A stretch of DNA of 30,772 nt, taken from Pedobacter schmidteae (lineage in GTDB: Bacteria > Bacteroidota > Bacteroidia > Sphingobacteriales > Sphingobacteriaceae). Both the position numbers and the translations under genes were made by a program. The stretch lies in contig CAMDQV010000002.1 in assembly GCA_945906015.1 (NCBI GenBank), positions 1-30,772 of the forward strand, given 5' to 3'. Below are positions 24,087 through 30,772 of the stretch, piece after piece (positions within the stretch are counted from its first letter, which is position 1; every line of letters begins with the position of its first letter). Below the pieces are notes generated by a model, which made no database searches, was not told the DNA's origin, and saw nothing but the letters and a program-made list of their open reading frames with translations.

Positions 24087-25124
24087 ATGCAATTAACTGC
24101 ACATCAGATTGGATTATTACTTGAGGGAACTGTAGAAGGCAATCCTGACGTGACGGTAAATCAGCTATCTAAGATAGAGGAGGCTAGTCTGGGCTCATTA
24201 TCTTTCCTTGCTAATTCCAAGTATGAACAATTTGTTTATACCTCGGGAGCCTCTGTTATTATTATTAATGAAGACTTTATTCTTGCTCATGCTACAAAGG
24301 CTACTTTAATTAGGGTAAAGAATGCTTACAGTGCATTTTCTGTACTTTTAGAAAAGTATGACGAACTTATAAAATCAAAGAAAAGTGGCGTTGAGACCCC
24401 AAGTTTTATACACCCGACTGCAATTCTTGGAAAGGATGTATTTATCGGTGCTCTTGCTTATATCGGACCCAATGTAAAAGTGGGTGATGGCAGTAAAATT
24501 TATCCGAATTCTTACCTTGCAGACAATGTGATTGTAGGTAAGAATGTCACTTTATATGCTGGAGTTAGTGTATATTTCAATTGTACCATAGGCGATAATG
24601 TGATTATACATTCTGGTGCTATTATAGGCGGTGATGGTTTTGGATTCGTGAAAAATACAGAAGGATCATACAAGAAGGTAAGTCAGATTGGAAACGTAAT
24701 TATTGAAGATGATGTAGAAATTGGTTCGAATACCACTATAGACAGGGCTACTATGGGCTCAACCATTATCCGCAAAGGCGTTAAATTAGATAATCTTATC
24801 CAGATCGCTCATAATGTTGAGATTGGAGCAAATACAGTGATTGCAGCTCAGACAGGAATTTCTGGAAGTACCAAGATCGGTGAGAACTGTATTATTGGCG
24901 GTCAGGTAGGTATTGTAGGACATATTAGTATTGCAAACGGAAGTACTATCGGAGCAAAATCAGGCGTCAATAATTCAATAAATGAAGAAAATATGAGCTG
25001 GAATGGTGTTCCTTTAACATCCTTAAGAGATTCTTTAAAGGTACAGGTGATTACCAGACGTTTACCTGATCTGGAAAAGAGGATTGAAGAACTTGAGAAT
25101 ATAATTAAAAAAGGTTTATTGTGA
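24087..25124 (+). CDS. lpxD: UDP-3-O-(3-hydroxyacyl)glucosamine N-acyltransferase LpxD
   Basis: LpxD adds the second 3-hydroxyacyl chain, from acyl-ACP, to the 2-amine of the glucosamine in lipid A synthesis (third step). The 345-residue protein has the N-terminal uridine-binding domain (about 1-100, including LGSLSFLANSKY at 35-46), a left-handed beta-helix of hexapeptide repeats (about 105-310) and a C-terminal helix (about 320-345) that binds ACP. The catalytic histidine is H242 in LIQIAHNVEIG. GGDGFGFV at 181-188 is a further family signature. The order lpxD, lpxC-fabZ, lpxA with tight spacing is an operon. The ATG at 24087 follows the promoter almost directly; the next in-frame methionine is far inside the beta-helix, so this start is firm. 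Confidence 0.95.
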   Translation: MQLTAHQIGLLLEGTVEGNPDVTVNQLSKIEEASLGSLSFLANSKYEQFVYTSGASVIIINEDFILAHATKATLIRVKNAYSAFSVLLEKYDELIKSKKSGVETPSFIHPTAILGKDVFIGALAYIGPNVKVGDGSKIYPNSYLADNVIVGKNVTLYAGVSVYFNCTIGDNVIIHSGAIIGGDGFGFVKNTEGSYKKVSQIGNVIIEDDVEIGSNTTIDRATMGSTIIRKGVKLDNLIQIAHNVEIGANTVIAAQTGISGSTKIGENCIIGGQVGIVGHISIANGSTIGAKSGVNNSINEENMSWNGVPLTSLRDSLKVQVITRRLPDLEKRIEELENIIKKGLL

Positions 25125-25152
25125 TCAGTTTCAGGCTGTACAATTCAATACT

Positions 25153-26565
25153 ATGAATTTAAAACAAAGAACAATTAAAACTGAAATATCTGTAACGGGT
25201 GTTGGATTACATACTGGTAAGTCGGCAACGATGACTTTTAAGCCGGCACCAGAAAACCATGGATATAAGTTTAAGCGTATTGATCTTCCGGGTTCACCCA
25301 TCATAGATGCGGATGTAGATAATGTTACCGATACCTCAAGGGGTACCACAATCAGTCAGAATGGGGCAAGCGTAAACACTGTTGAGCATGTATTGGCCAG
25401 TTTGGTAGGTACCGAAGTTGATAACGTGATTATTGAGCTTGATGGGCCTGAAATCCCAATTATGGATGGAAGCTCGATCATGTTTGTAGAAGCTCTTGAA
25501 AAAGCTGGATTTGTTGATCAGGAAGCTGATCGTGAATACTATAGTATACCTCATAATATTCATTACTCCGAGCCCGATCGTAAGGTTGAGATGGTGGCTA
25601 TGCCATTGGATGATTATAGATTTACGTGTATGATCGACTACAATTCACCGATATTGGGGAGTCAGCATGCAGCAATCACAACGCTGTCAGAGTTCAAGAA
25701 AGAAATCGCATCCTGTCGTACATTTTGTTTTCTACATGAGTTGGAAATGCTTTTAAAGCATAATCTGATCAAAGGAGGAGATTTGAATAATGCAATTGTA
25801 GTGGTTGATAAGCAGGTTAGTAGGGAAGAGTTAAAAAACCTGGCCAAACTATTTAACCGTGATGATATTGATGTGGCTAAAGAGGGTATTTTAAATAATA
25901 TTGAGCTTCGACATCAAAATGAGCCTGCCCGTCATAAACTGTTAGATATGATTGGCGACCTGGCCCTTATTGGAGTTCCATTGAAAGGACATATCATGGC
26001 TGCAAGACCTGGGCATGCTGCGAATGTGGCATTTGCCAGAAAAATTAAGGCACAGATAAAAAAGGAAAAACCCAAAAAGCATTTACAGATCTATAACCCC
26101 AATTCAACACCATTATACGATGTTGTGCAGATCATGAACATTTTGCCGCACAGACAACCGTTTTTGTTTATTGATAAAATTCTTGAGCTTTCAAAAACGC
26201 ATGTGGTAGGTGTGAAAAATGTAACAATGAACGAAGAGTTTTTCAAGGGCCATTTCCCAGGTTTTCCTGTATTCCCGGGTGTAATTCAGATTGAGGCTAT
26301 GGCACAAACTGGAGGAATTTTAGTCTTGAGTACTGTTCCAGATCCCCGAAATTATCTAACTTATTTTTTAAAGATTGATAAAGTAAGATTCCGGGCACAG
26401 GTTTTACCGGGCGACACCATAATTTTCCGCTGTGATTTGATGGAGCCTATCCGGAGAGGCATTTGCCAGATGAAAGGTGTAGGTATGGTCGGAGAGAAAG
26501 TTGTTGTTGAAGCAGAGATGATGGCACAAATAATCAGAATTAAAGAAAGCGAAGCAAGCGTATGA
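25153..26565 (+). CDS. lpxC-fabZ: Bifunctional LpxC deacetylase / FabZ 3-hydroxyacyl-ACP dehydratase
   Basis: A 470-residue natural fusion. Residues 1 to about 305 are LpxC, the zinc deacetylase committing UDP-acyl-GlcNAc to lipid A: zinc ligands H79 (TVEHVLA), H261 and D265 (HKLLDMIGDLALIG), catalytic H288 (GHAANVAFAR). Residues about 318-470 are FabZ, the hotdog dehydratase of fatty-acid elongation: LPHRQPFLFID at 332-342, catalytic H367 in GHFPGFPVFPGV and E381 in QIEAMAQTGG. Both active sites look intact. The fusion is a known Bacteroidota arrangement that places the lipid A/phospholipid branch point on one polypeptide. It starts 28 bp after lpxD and its end overlaps the lpxA start by 4 bp. 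Confidence 0.96.
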   Translation: MNLKQRTIKTEISVTGVGLHTGKSATMTFKPAPENHGYKFKRIDLPGSPIIDADVDNVTDTSRGTTISQNGASVNTVEHVLASLVGTEVDNVIIELDGPEIPIMDGSSIMFVEALEKAGFVDQEADREYYSIPHNIHYSEPDRKVEMVAMPLDDYRFTCMIDYNSPILGSQHAAITTLSEFKKEIASCRTFCFLHELEMLLKHNLIKGGDLNNAIVVVDKQVSREELKNLAKLFNRDDIDVAKEGILNNIELRHQNEPARHKLLDMIGDLALIGVPLKGHIMAARPGHAANVAFARKIKAQIKKEKPKKHLQIYNPNSTPLYDVVQIMNILPHRQPFLFIDKILELSKTHVVGVKNVTMNEEFFKGHFPGFPVFPGVIQIEAMAQTGGILVLSTVPDPRNYLTYFLKIDKVRFRAQVLPGDTIIFRCDLMEPIRRGICQMKGVGMVGEKVVVEAEMMAQIIRIKESEASV

Positions 26566-27347
26566 TCCAACCATTAGCGTATATCCATCCCCAGGCAAAA
26601 ATTGCCGAAAACGTAGTAATCGAACCATTTGTAACTATTTACGGTGACGTTGTCATTGGCGAGGGTACTTGGATTGGATCGAATGTAACTGTAATGGACG
26701 GAGCCCGTATCGGCAAAAATTGCCGTATTTTTCCTGGTGCAGTTGTTTCGGCACCACCACAGGACATGAAATATAAAGGCGAAGCTTCAACGGTTACTGT
26801 TGGTGATAATACAATCATCCGCGAATGTGTAACCTTAAATCGCGGAACCGCCCTTGATAAAAATACAACCACTATTGGCTCCAACTGTTTGCTTATGGCT
26901 TATGTTCACGTTGCTCATGATTGTGTTATTGGAAATAATGTAATTATCGCTAACTCAGTGCAATTAGCAGGCCATATTGAAGTTCAGGATTTTGCCTTTA
27001 TTGGAGGCGCTTCTGCAGTTCATCAGTTTGTATCAATAGGCGCCCATTCGATTATTTCGGGAGGTTCATTGGTTCGAAAGGATGTACCACCTTATACCAA
27101 AGCAGGTCGTGAACCATTATCATATGTGGGAATAAACTCTGTTGGATTACGACGCAGAGGGTTTTCTTCAGAGCAGATCAATGAAATACAGGGTATTTAC
27201 CGGACCATCTTTCTTAAAAAATTAAATATTAGCAGGGCTCTTGATATTATTGAAACTGAACGTGAACCAACAGAGATCCGTGATGAAATCCTTGATTTTA
27301 TCCGCAATTCTAACAGGGGTGTTATGAAAGGCTTTGGTAATTCTTAA
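26562..27347 (+). CDS. lpxA: Acyl-ACP--UDP-N-acetylglucosamine O-acyltransferase LpxA
   Basis: LpxA catalyses the first step of lipid A synthesis, acylating UDP-GlcNAc at O-3. The 261-residue length is standard. An N-terminal left-handed beta-helix (about 1-185) is followed by a helical C-terminal domain (about 190-261). The catalytic histidine is H119 in VHVAHDCVIGNNV, with the neighbouring conserved H116. IRECVTLNRGT at 86-96 and IGGASAVHQFVSIGAHS at 147-163 are family signatures. The start overlaps the end of lpxC-fabZ by 4 bp (ATGA), so translation is coupled. Acyl-chain length preference cannot be read safely by eye. Confidence 0.96.
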   Translation: MIQPLAYIHPQAKIAENVVIEPFVTIYGDVVIGEGTWIGSNVTVMDGARIGKNCRIFPGAVVSAPPQDMKYKGEASTVTVGDNTIIRECVTLNRGTALDKNTTTIGSNCLLMAYVHVAHDCVIGNNVIIANSVQLAGHIEVQDFAFIGGASAVHQFVSIGAHSIISGGSLVRKDVPPYTKAGREPLSYVGINSVGLRRRGFSSEQINEIQGIYRTIFLKKLNISRALDIIETEREPTEIRDEILDFIRNSNRGVMKGFGNS

Positions 27348-27376
27348 TATCTTAATTCTTTGAATTTATATCCAAT

Positions 27377-27994
27377 ATGAAAATTATCCTGGAGCAGATT
27401 GGACGTCGATTTAACCGCGAATGGATTTTCAGGAACATAAATTATGAATTTGAAAGCGGAAGCTCTTATGCTATTCTTGGTACCAATGGTGCTGGAAAAT
27501 CAACTTTATTGCAAGTTATTTCAGGAAGCCTAAGTAGTTCTGAGGGAAAGATCAGCTATTTGCATGGTGATATAAATATCGATCAGGAAAAGATCTTTAT
27601 CCAACAGAGCATGGTTGCACCTTATCTTGAACTGATTGAAGAGTTTACACTTACAGAATTGATCGACTTTCATTTCCGTTTTAAGAAATACCGTCAGGGT
27701 TTAAACAGACAGGGTGTTATTGAGCTCCTTGGTTTGAAGAATGCAGAATTCAAGGCCATAAAATATTTTTCTTCGGGTATGAAACAAAGAGTTAAGCTTG
27801 CATTAGCTTTTTGTTCGGATACCGCTATGTTATTGTTGGATGAGCCAGCCTCCAATCTGGATCAGCAGGGTCTTGATTGGTACCTTTCTTTGGCTTCAAC
27901 CTTTTCTTTAGATCGTTTGCTCATTATTTGTTCAAATCAGGAGCAGGAATATAGTTTTTGTAGCCATAATTTAAACATAGCAGATTATAAATAG
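27377..27994 (+). CDS. Orphan ABC-type ATPase (single nucleotide-binding domain)
   Basis: A 205-residue ABC ATPase subunit with Walker A GTNGAGKST at 35-43, signature FSSGMKQR at 131-138 and Walker B MLLLDEPASNLD at 151-162. The H-loop position, usually a histidine after the beta strand (vtHd), reads IICSNQEQE (about 183-191), so the switch histidine seems to be asparagine. There is no permease gene beside it and no membrane segment in it. It lies 29 bp after lpxA and about 100 bp before efp on the same strand, so it is probably part of the lpx transcript. It may pair with a permease encoded elsewhere, possibly for envelope lipids; the substrate is unknown. Confidence 0.82.
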   Translation: MKIILEQIGRRFNREWIFRNINYEFESGSSYAILGTNGAGKSTLLQVISGSLSSSEGKISYLHGDINIDQEKIFIQQSMVAPYLELIEEFTLTELIDFHFRFKKYRQGLNRQGVIELLGLKNAEFKAIKYFSSGMKQRVKLALAFCSDTAMLLLDEPASNLDQQGLDWYLSLASTFSLDRLLIICSNQEQEYSFCSHNLNIADYK

Positions 27995-28038
27995 GGTTCA
28001 CAAACCGTAAATCTGCTGACCCCGCATCGACTGTTTTC

Positions 28039-28070
28039 TTTGGAAATTTAATAAAATGCAAGTATCTTTG
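28039..28070 (+). promoter_or_regulatory. efp promoter
   Basis: TTTG at 28039-28042, a 20-bp spacer and TATCTTTG at 28063-28070 make a perfect Bacteroidota housekeeping promoter. The -7 box ends 25 bp before the efp ATG, giving a leader of about 20 nt. Confidence 0.82.
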
Positions 28071-28095
28071 CAGCTCGAAATAATCCAATATTATC

Positions 28096-28656
28096 ATGGC
28101 AAAAGCGTCAGAAATTAAATCAGGAAATATTTTACGTTACAACGGCGAATTAGTGACTGTAGAAGAAATTATTCACCGTACACCCGGTAAGGGTGGCGCT
28201 TTTTACATAGGTAAACTTCGTAATATACGTAGCGGAAAAATAGTTGAAGCAAGATTAGGTACTGATGAGCAGGTAGAAATTTGCCGCGTTGAAACAAGTG
28301 ATTACCAATATCTTTATGAAGAAGGTGATTATTTCGTGATCATGGATAATACAAGCTTCGAGCAATTTAGTGTAGAAAAAAGTCTTTTTGGTTCTGCAGC
28401 AAGATTCTTGAAAGAAGGAATGAATGTGATTGTTTCATTTGAAAGTGAAGAGCCAATCATGGCACAGGCACCATCAAATGTTGAATTGGAAATAACCTAT
28501 ACCGAGCCTGCTGTTAAAGGTGATACCTCAACAAATGCATTGAAGAGTGCTACAGTTGAAACCGGCATTGAGATTCGTGTCCCTCTTTTTGTAAATCAGG
28601 GAGATAGAGTAAGAGTAGACACTCGTACAGGCGATTATATCGAAAGAGTTAAATAG
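28096..28656 (+). CDS. efp: Translation elongation factor P
   Basis: EF-P binds between the ribosomal P and E sites and rescues stalling at polyproline runs. The 186-residue protein has the three beta-barrel layout: KOW-like domain I with the tip loop HRTPGKGGAFY, S1-like/OB domains II and III, and the C-terminal signature VETGIEIRVPLFVNQGDRVRVDTRTGDY split across 555-640 of the gene. The tip residue equivalent to E. coli K34 is K32, so a lysine-based or unmodified form is expected, not an arginine-rhamnosylated one. The gene has its own promoter and a hairpin terminator, so it is probably expressed strongly as a monocistronic unit besides read-through from the lpx operon. Confidence 0.96.
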   Translation: MAKASEIKSGNILRYNGELVTVEEIIHRTPGKGGAFYIGKLRNIRSGKIVEARLGTDEQVEICRVETSDYQYLYEEGDYFVIMDNTSFEQFSVEKSLFGSAARFLKEGMNVIVSFESEEPIMAQAPSNVELEITYTEPAVKGDTSTNALKSATVETGIEIRVPLFVNQGDRVRVDTRTGDYIERVK

Positions 28657-28675
28657 TTTAGTTTAGGTTGATATG

Positions 28676-28712
28676 ACGGTCTTTTCATAGGTGAGGAGGC
28701 CGTTTATTTTTT
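28676..28712 (+). terminator. Intrinsic terminator after efp
   Basis: ACGGTCTTTTC (28676-28686) pairs with GAGGAGGCCGT (28693-28703) over 11 bp, with three G-U wobbles, around a 6-nt loop. A T-rich tail (TTATTTTTT) follows. It lies 20 bp after the efp stop on the plus strand. Confidence 0.72.
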
Positions 28713-28813
28713 ACAAGATTTTTAGGTTGATTTTTTAATTCTAAATTATTCTTTGAAATTTCTACTTCGAAGCTTTTTTTCCTGTTTATCATATTGTTTT
28801 TTACATTCGTAGT

Positions 28814-29386
28814 GTGGATAAAGTTACTCTACGAAAACAATATTTAGATAAACGGCTGAGTATCTCCCAGTCGCGGTTTTTGATGCTCACAGATGATCTG
28901 ATGAATCAGATTAAACGTATCGATTGGTCTGAGTTCAGGACGGTTCATATTTTTATGCCCATCAAAAAGAATAATGAAGTAGACACCTTTTCTATTTTGA
29001 ATTATTTTAAGCATGCTGAGCCACAATTACAACTAGTAATTCCAAGAACAAATTTTGAAAATTTTGAAATGGAGAACGTGCTCTATGATCATGAATATAC
29101 CTTACTTAGAAGGAATAAATATGATATCCTCGAACCAATTCATGGTAAAATTATCTCCAATGATCAGATCGATCTAGTTTTTATTCCTTTACTAGCCTTT
29201 GATAAACAGGGTAACCGAGCGGGTTATGGTAAAGGTTTTTACGACCGTTTTCTTAGAAATTGCCGCCCCGATGTTAAAAAAATGGGAATTTCTTTCTTTG
29301 ATCCAGTTGATGAGATCAGCGATTTGAATGAATTTGACATCAAACTTGATTCATGTATTTGTCCGGATAAGATCTGGGAGTTTTGA
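28814..29386 (+). CDS. 5-formyltetrahydrofolate cyclo-ligase
   Basis: This enzyme (MTHFS family) converts 5-formyl-THF to 5,10-methenyl-THF with ATP, returning folate to the one-carbon pool. The 190-residue protein begins at a GTG (VDKVTLRKQYLDKRLSI as Met-initiated), which fits the family N-terminus LRKxxLxxR. The nucleotide-binding signature AGYGKGFYDRFL is at 136-147, LVFIPLLAFDKQGNR at 121-135 precedes it, and FMPIKKNNEVDT at 48-59 is the folate-side motif. No earlier in-frame ATG fits. The stop codon abuts the stop codon of the convergent xth gene with no bases between. Confidence 0.9.
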   Translation: MDKVTLRKQYLDKRLSISQSRFLMLTDDLMNQIKRIDWSEFRTVHIFMPIKKNNEVDTFSILNYFKHAEPQLQLVIPRTNFENFEMENVLYDHEYTLLRRNKYDILEPIHGKIISNDQIDLVFIPLLAFDKQGNRAGYGKGFYDRFLRNCRPDVKKMGISFFDPVDEISDLNEFDIKLDSCICPDKIWEF

Positions 29387-30154
29387 TTACAGATCTAGTT
29401 CCAGCAACACCGGGCAATGGTCTGAATGTCTGGCTTCAGGTAATATTGCAGCACGTTTAAGTTTATCAAGTAATCCTTCAGAAACCATATTATAATCGAT
29501 TCGCCATCCCAGATTCTTATTTCTGGCATTTGCTCTAAAACTCCACCAGGTATAATGATGTGGCTCAGTGTTAAAATGCCGGAATGAGTCGATATAACCG
29601 CTTTTCATAAAATTTTCCATCCACTCGCGTTCTTCGGGAAGGAAGCCTGAAGAATTAACATTTGATTTTGGATTATGTATGTCGATAGGTTTATGGCAAA
29701 TATTATAATCTCCTGAAATCACTAGATTGGGGTACTCAAGCTTTAATTTATCTGAATAGTCCTGAAAATCTTCTAAAAACCGGTATTTGAAATCTTGTCT
29801 ATCTTCACCACTGGATCCTGAAGGGAAATAGGTGCTCATAACTGATACGTCATCAAAATCAGCTCTGATTATTCGCCCTTCGCGGTCATAATCATTCATT
29901 CCTGAAACATACTCAACATGGTTAGGGCTTATTTTAGTAAAAATAGCCGTACCACTGTATCCCTTTTTCTCTGCCGGGTTCCAGTAATGTTCATATCCTA
30001 GTTGTTCAAGTAAAATCAGGTCTGTGATTTGGTCGGGCGTAGCTTTGATCTCTTGTAAACATATCACATCTGGGTTTGCGGCTTTTAACCATTCCAGCCA
30101 GTTTTTGCTTAATGCTGATCTTATTCCATTTACATTATAGGTTATTATTTTCAT
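29387..30154 (-). CDS. xth: Exodeoxyribonuclease III (AP endonuclease)
   Basis: An exonuclease/endonuclease/phosphatase-fold DNA repair enzyme that cuts at abasic sites and removes 3' blocks. The 255-residue protein has the ordered family motifs: TYNVNGIRSAL at 5-15 (N7), CLQEIKA at 32-38 with metal ligand E35, TYFPSGSSGEDR at 108-119 (Y109), SGDYNICH at 147-154 with D149 and N151, WWSFR and RIDYNMVS later, and the catalytic SDHCPV with D245 and H246. The start overlaps the stop of the upstream peptidyl-prolyl isomerase gene by 4 bp (ATGA). It converges with the folate gene without any spacer. Confidence 0.94.
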   Translation of the reverse strand: MKIITYNVNGIRSALSKNWLEWLKAANPDVICLQEIKATPDQITDLILLEQLGYEHYWNPAEKKGYSGTAIFTKISPNHVEYVSGMNDYDREGRIIRADFDDVSVMSTYFPSGSSGEDRQDFKYRFLEDFQDYSDKLKLEYPNLVISGDYNICHKPIDIHNPKSNVNSSGFLPEEREWMENFMKSGYIDSFRHFNTEPHHYTWWSFRANARNKNLGWRIDYNMVSEGLLDKLKRAAILPEARHSDHCPVLLELDL

Positions 30155-30772
30155 AGCATATTGTTTTTTAAGCCCAGTTTCTTTTCCAGTTTTCGTGCTT
30201 CCCCCTTTTTGAGAACACTAACTTGCATGGATACATCTTTTAGCGGACGATCTGAAGGTGATTTTTTTACATCTGCAATAGTATCTACCATTTCTATTCC
30301 TTTGACCACTTCGCCATAAACAGTATAGTTTTGATCCAGGTGTGGTGTACCGCCATGCTCTTTATAAACTTTGCGCTGCGATTCAGGTATTACTCTGTTT
30401 TCCATTCTTTTTTTTCTAATATCATCCAGCGTTTCATCAGTCCATTTTTTACCCTGAACAATATAGAACTGGCTGGAACTTGATGCTTTAGCCTCATTAT
30501 TGTCGCGAGCGGCAGCTAAAACTCCTTTTTTGTGAAATAGGCTATCTCTGAATTCGGCATCTATCCGATACCCCAGATCGCCTTCACCCAATTGCTGACC
30601 TTGCTTTGCAGTTTTTGAATTTGGATCTCCACCCTGAATCATGAATTCCTGTATCACTCTGTGAAAAAGCGTGCCATTATAAAATCCTTCTTTGGCAAGT
30701 TTTAAAAAATTGTCATGGTGTTTTGGAGTTTGGTTGTATAACATGATGATACATTCTCCCTTATTAGTTTTT
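30151..30772 (-). CDS. Cyclophilin-type peptidyl-prolyl isomerase, 5' end beyond right edge
   Basis: A cyclophilin fold isomerase catalysing cis-trans isomerisation of prolyl bonds. Motifs seen are FHRVIQEFMIQGGDP, AAARDNNEAKASSSSQFYIVQGKKW and NYTVYGEVVKGIEMVDTIA. The ATG at 30744 is internal: the in-frame codons upstream to the window edge read KTNKGECII, continuing into MLYNQTPKHHDNF, which is the normal first beta strand of the family. So the true start, and probably an export signal, lies outside the window. The insertion around residues 80-105 of the visible part (DETLDDIRKKRMENRVIPE) is longer than in minimal cyclophilins and common in Bacteroidota paralogues. It is coupled to xth by a 4-bp overlap. 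Confidence 0.9.
   Translation of the reverse strand, partial: KTNKGECIIMLYNQTPKHHDNFLKLAKEGFYNGTLFHRVIQEFMIQGGDPNSKTAKQGQQLGEGDLGYRIDAEFRDSLFHKKGVLAAARDNNEAKASSSSQFYIVQGKKWTDETLDDIRKKRMENRVIPESQRKVYKEHGGTPHLDQNYTVYGEVVKGIEMVDTIADVKKSPSDRPLKDVSMQVSVLKKGEARKLEKKLGLKNNML

Noticed and set aside
1..30772. Mobile elements, CRISPR, tRNA, rRNA or phage genes
   Set aside because: I looked for transposases, terminal repeats, regularly spaced repeats and tRNA-like folds in all intergenic gaps and saw none.

Overview
The window looks like a chromosomal segment from a Bacteroidota member, most likely of the Sphingobacteriales (Pedobacter-like). This is inferred from several lineage hallmarks seen together: a fused LpxC-FabZ gene, a PorX-type response regulator with a PglZ domain, a DUF4175 protein, a DUF5117/DUF5118 metalloprotease, a YbeY with an altered third zinc ligand, and promoters of the TTTG-N19/20-TAnnTTTG type in front of lpxD and efp. 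The DNA is AT-rich and densely packed. I see no insertion sequences, phage genes, tRNA, rRNA or CRISPR. It reads as core genome.

Layout. 1-2.6 kb: divergent NAD biosynthesis genes nadA (cut by the left edge) and nadB around a 409-bp AT-rich spacer; a gamma-class carbonic anhydrase-like gene follows nadB. 3.1-9.4 kb (minus): NAD(P)-binding reductase, uup (ABC-F ATPase), mnmG (tRNA wobble-uridine modification) and an Ig-like lipoprotein. Between uup and mnmG lie two textbook parS sites (6751-6766 and 6805-6820), the clearest non-coding signal in the window. They suggest that this segment is the ParB-bound centromere and lies in the origin half of the chromosome. 9.5-10.2 kb: a pirin. 10.2-14.4 kb (minus): DUF4175 membrane/coiled-coil protein, an RsbW-like ATPase and ybeY, overlapping end to end. 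14.5-18.0 kb (minus): a secreted phosphodiester glycosidase-like protein and a large secreted zinc metalloprotease, separated by a strong hairpin terminator. 18.25 kb: a small lipoprotein.

18.7-22.7 kb (minus): porX, tsaE, an alanine dehydrogenase-like gene with a His-to-Gln change at the catalytic site, and a VanX-like D-Ala-D-Ala dipeptidase, probably one operon. 22.8-28.7 kb (plus): an HD-domain phosphohydrolase, then lpxD, lpxC-fabZ and lpxA (early lipid A synthesis plus fatty-acid dehydration), an orphan ABC ATPase and efp with its own promoter and terminator. 28.8-30.8 kb: 5-formyltetrahydrofolate cyclo-ligase convergent with xth and a cyclophilin-type isomerase that runs off the right edge.

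The main themes are envelope building and remodelling (lipid A, dipeptidase, lipoproteins, secreted hydrolases, PorX), translation and tRNA quality (mnmG, tsaE, ybeY, efp, uup) and cofactor synthesis (nadA/nadB). I did not find a clearly new multi-gene system. The items most worth follow-up are the twin parS sites abutting mnmG, the divergent alanine dehydrogenase clade next to porX/tsaE, the DUF4175-RsbW-like-ybeY module, and a probable leaderless lpxD transcript.
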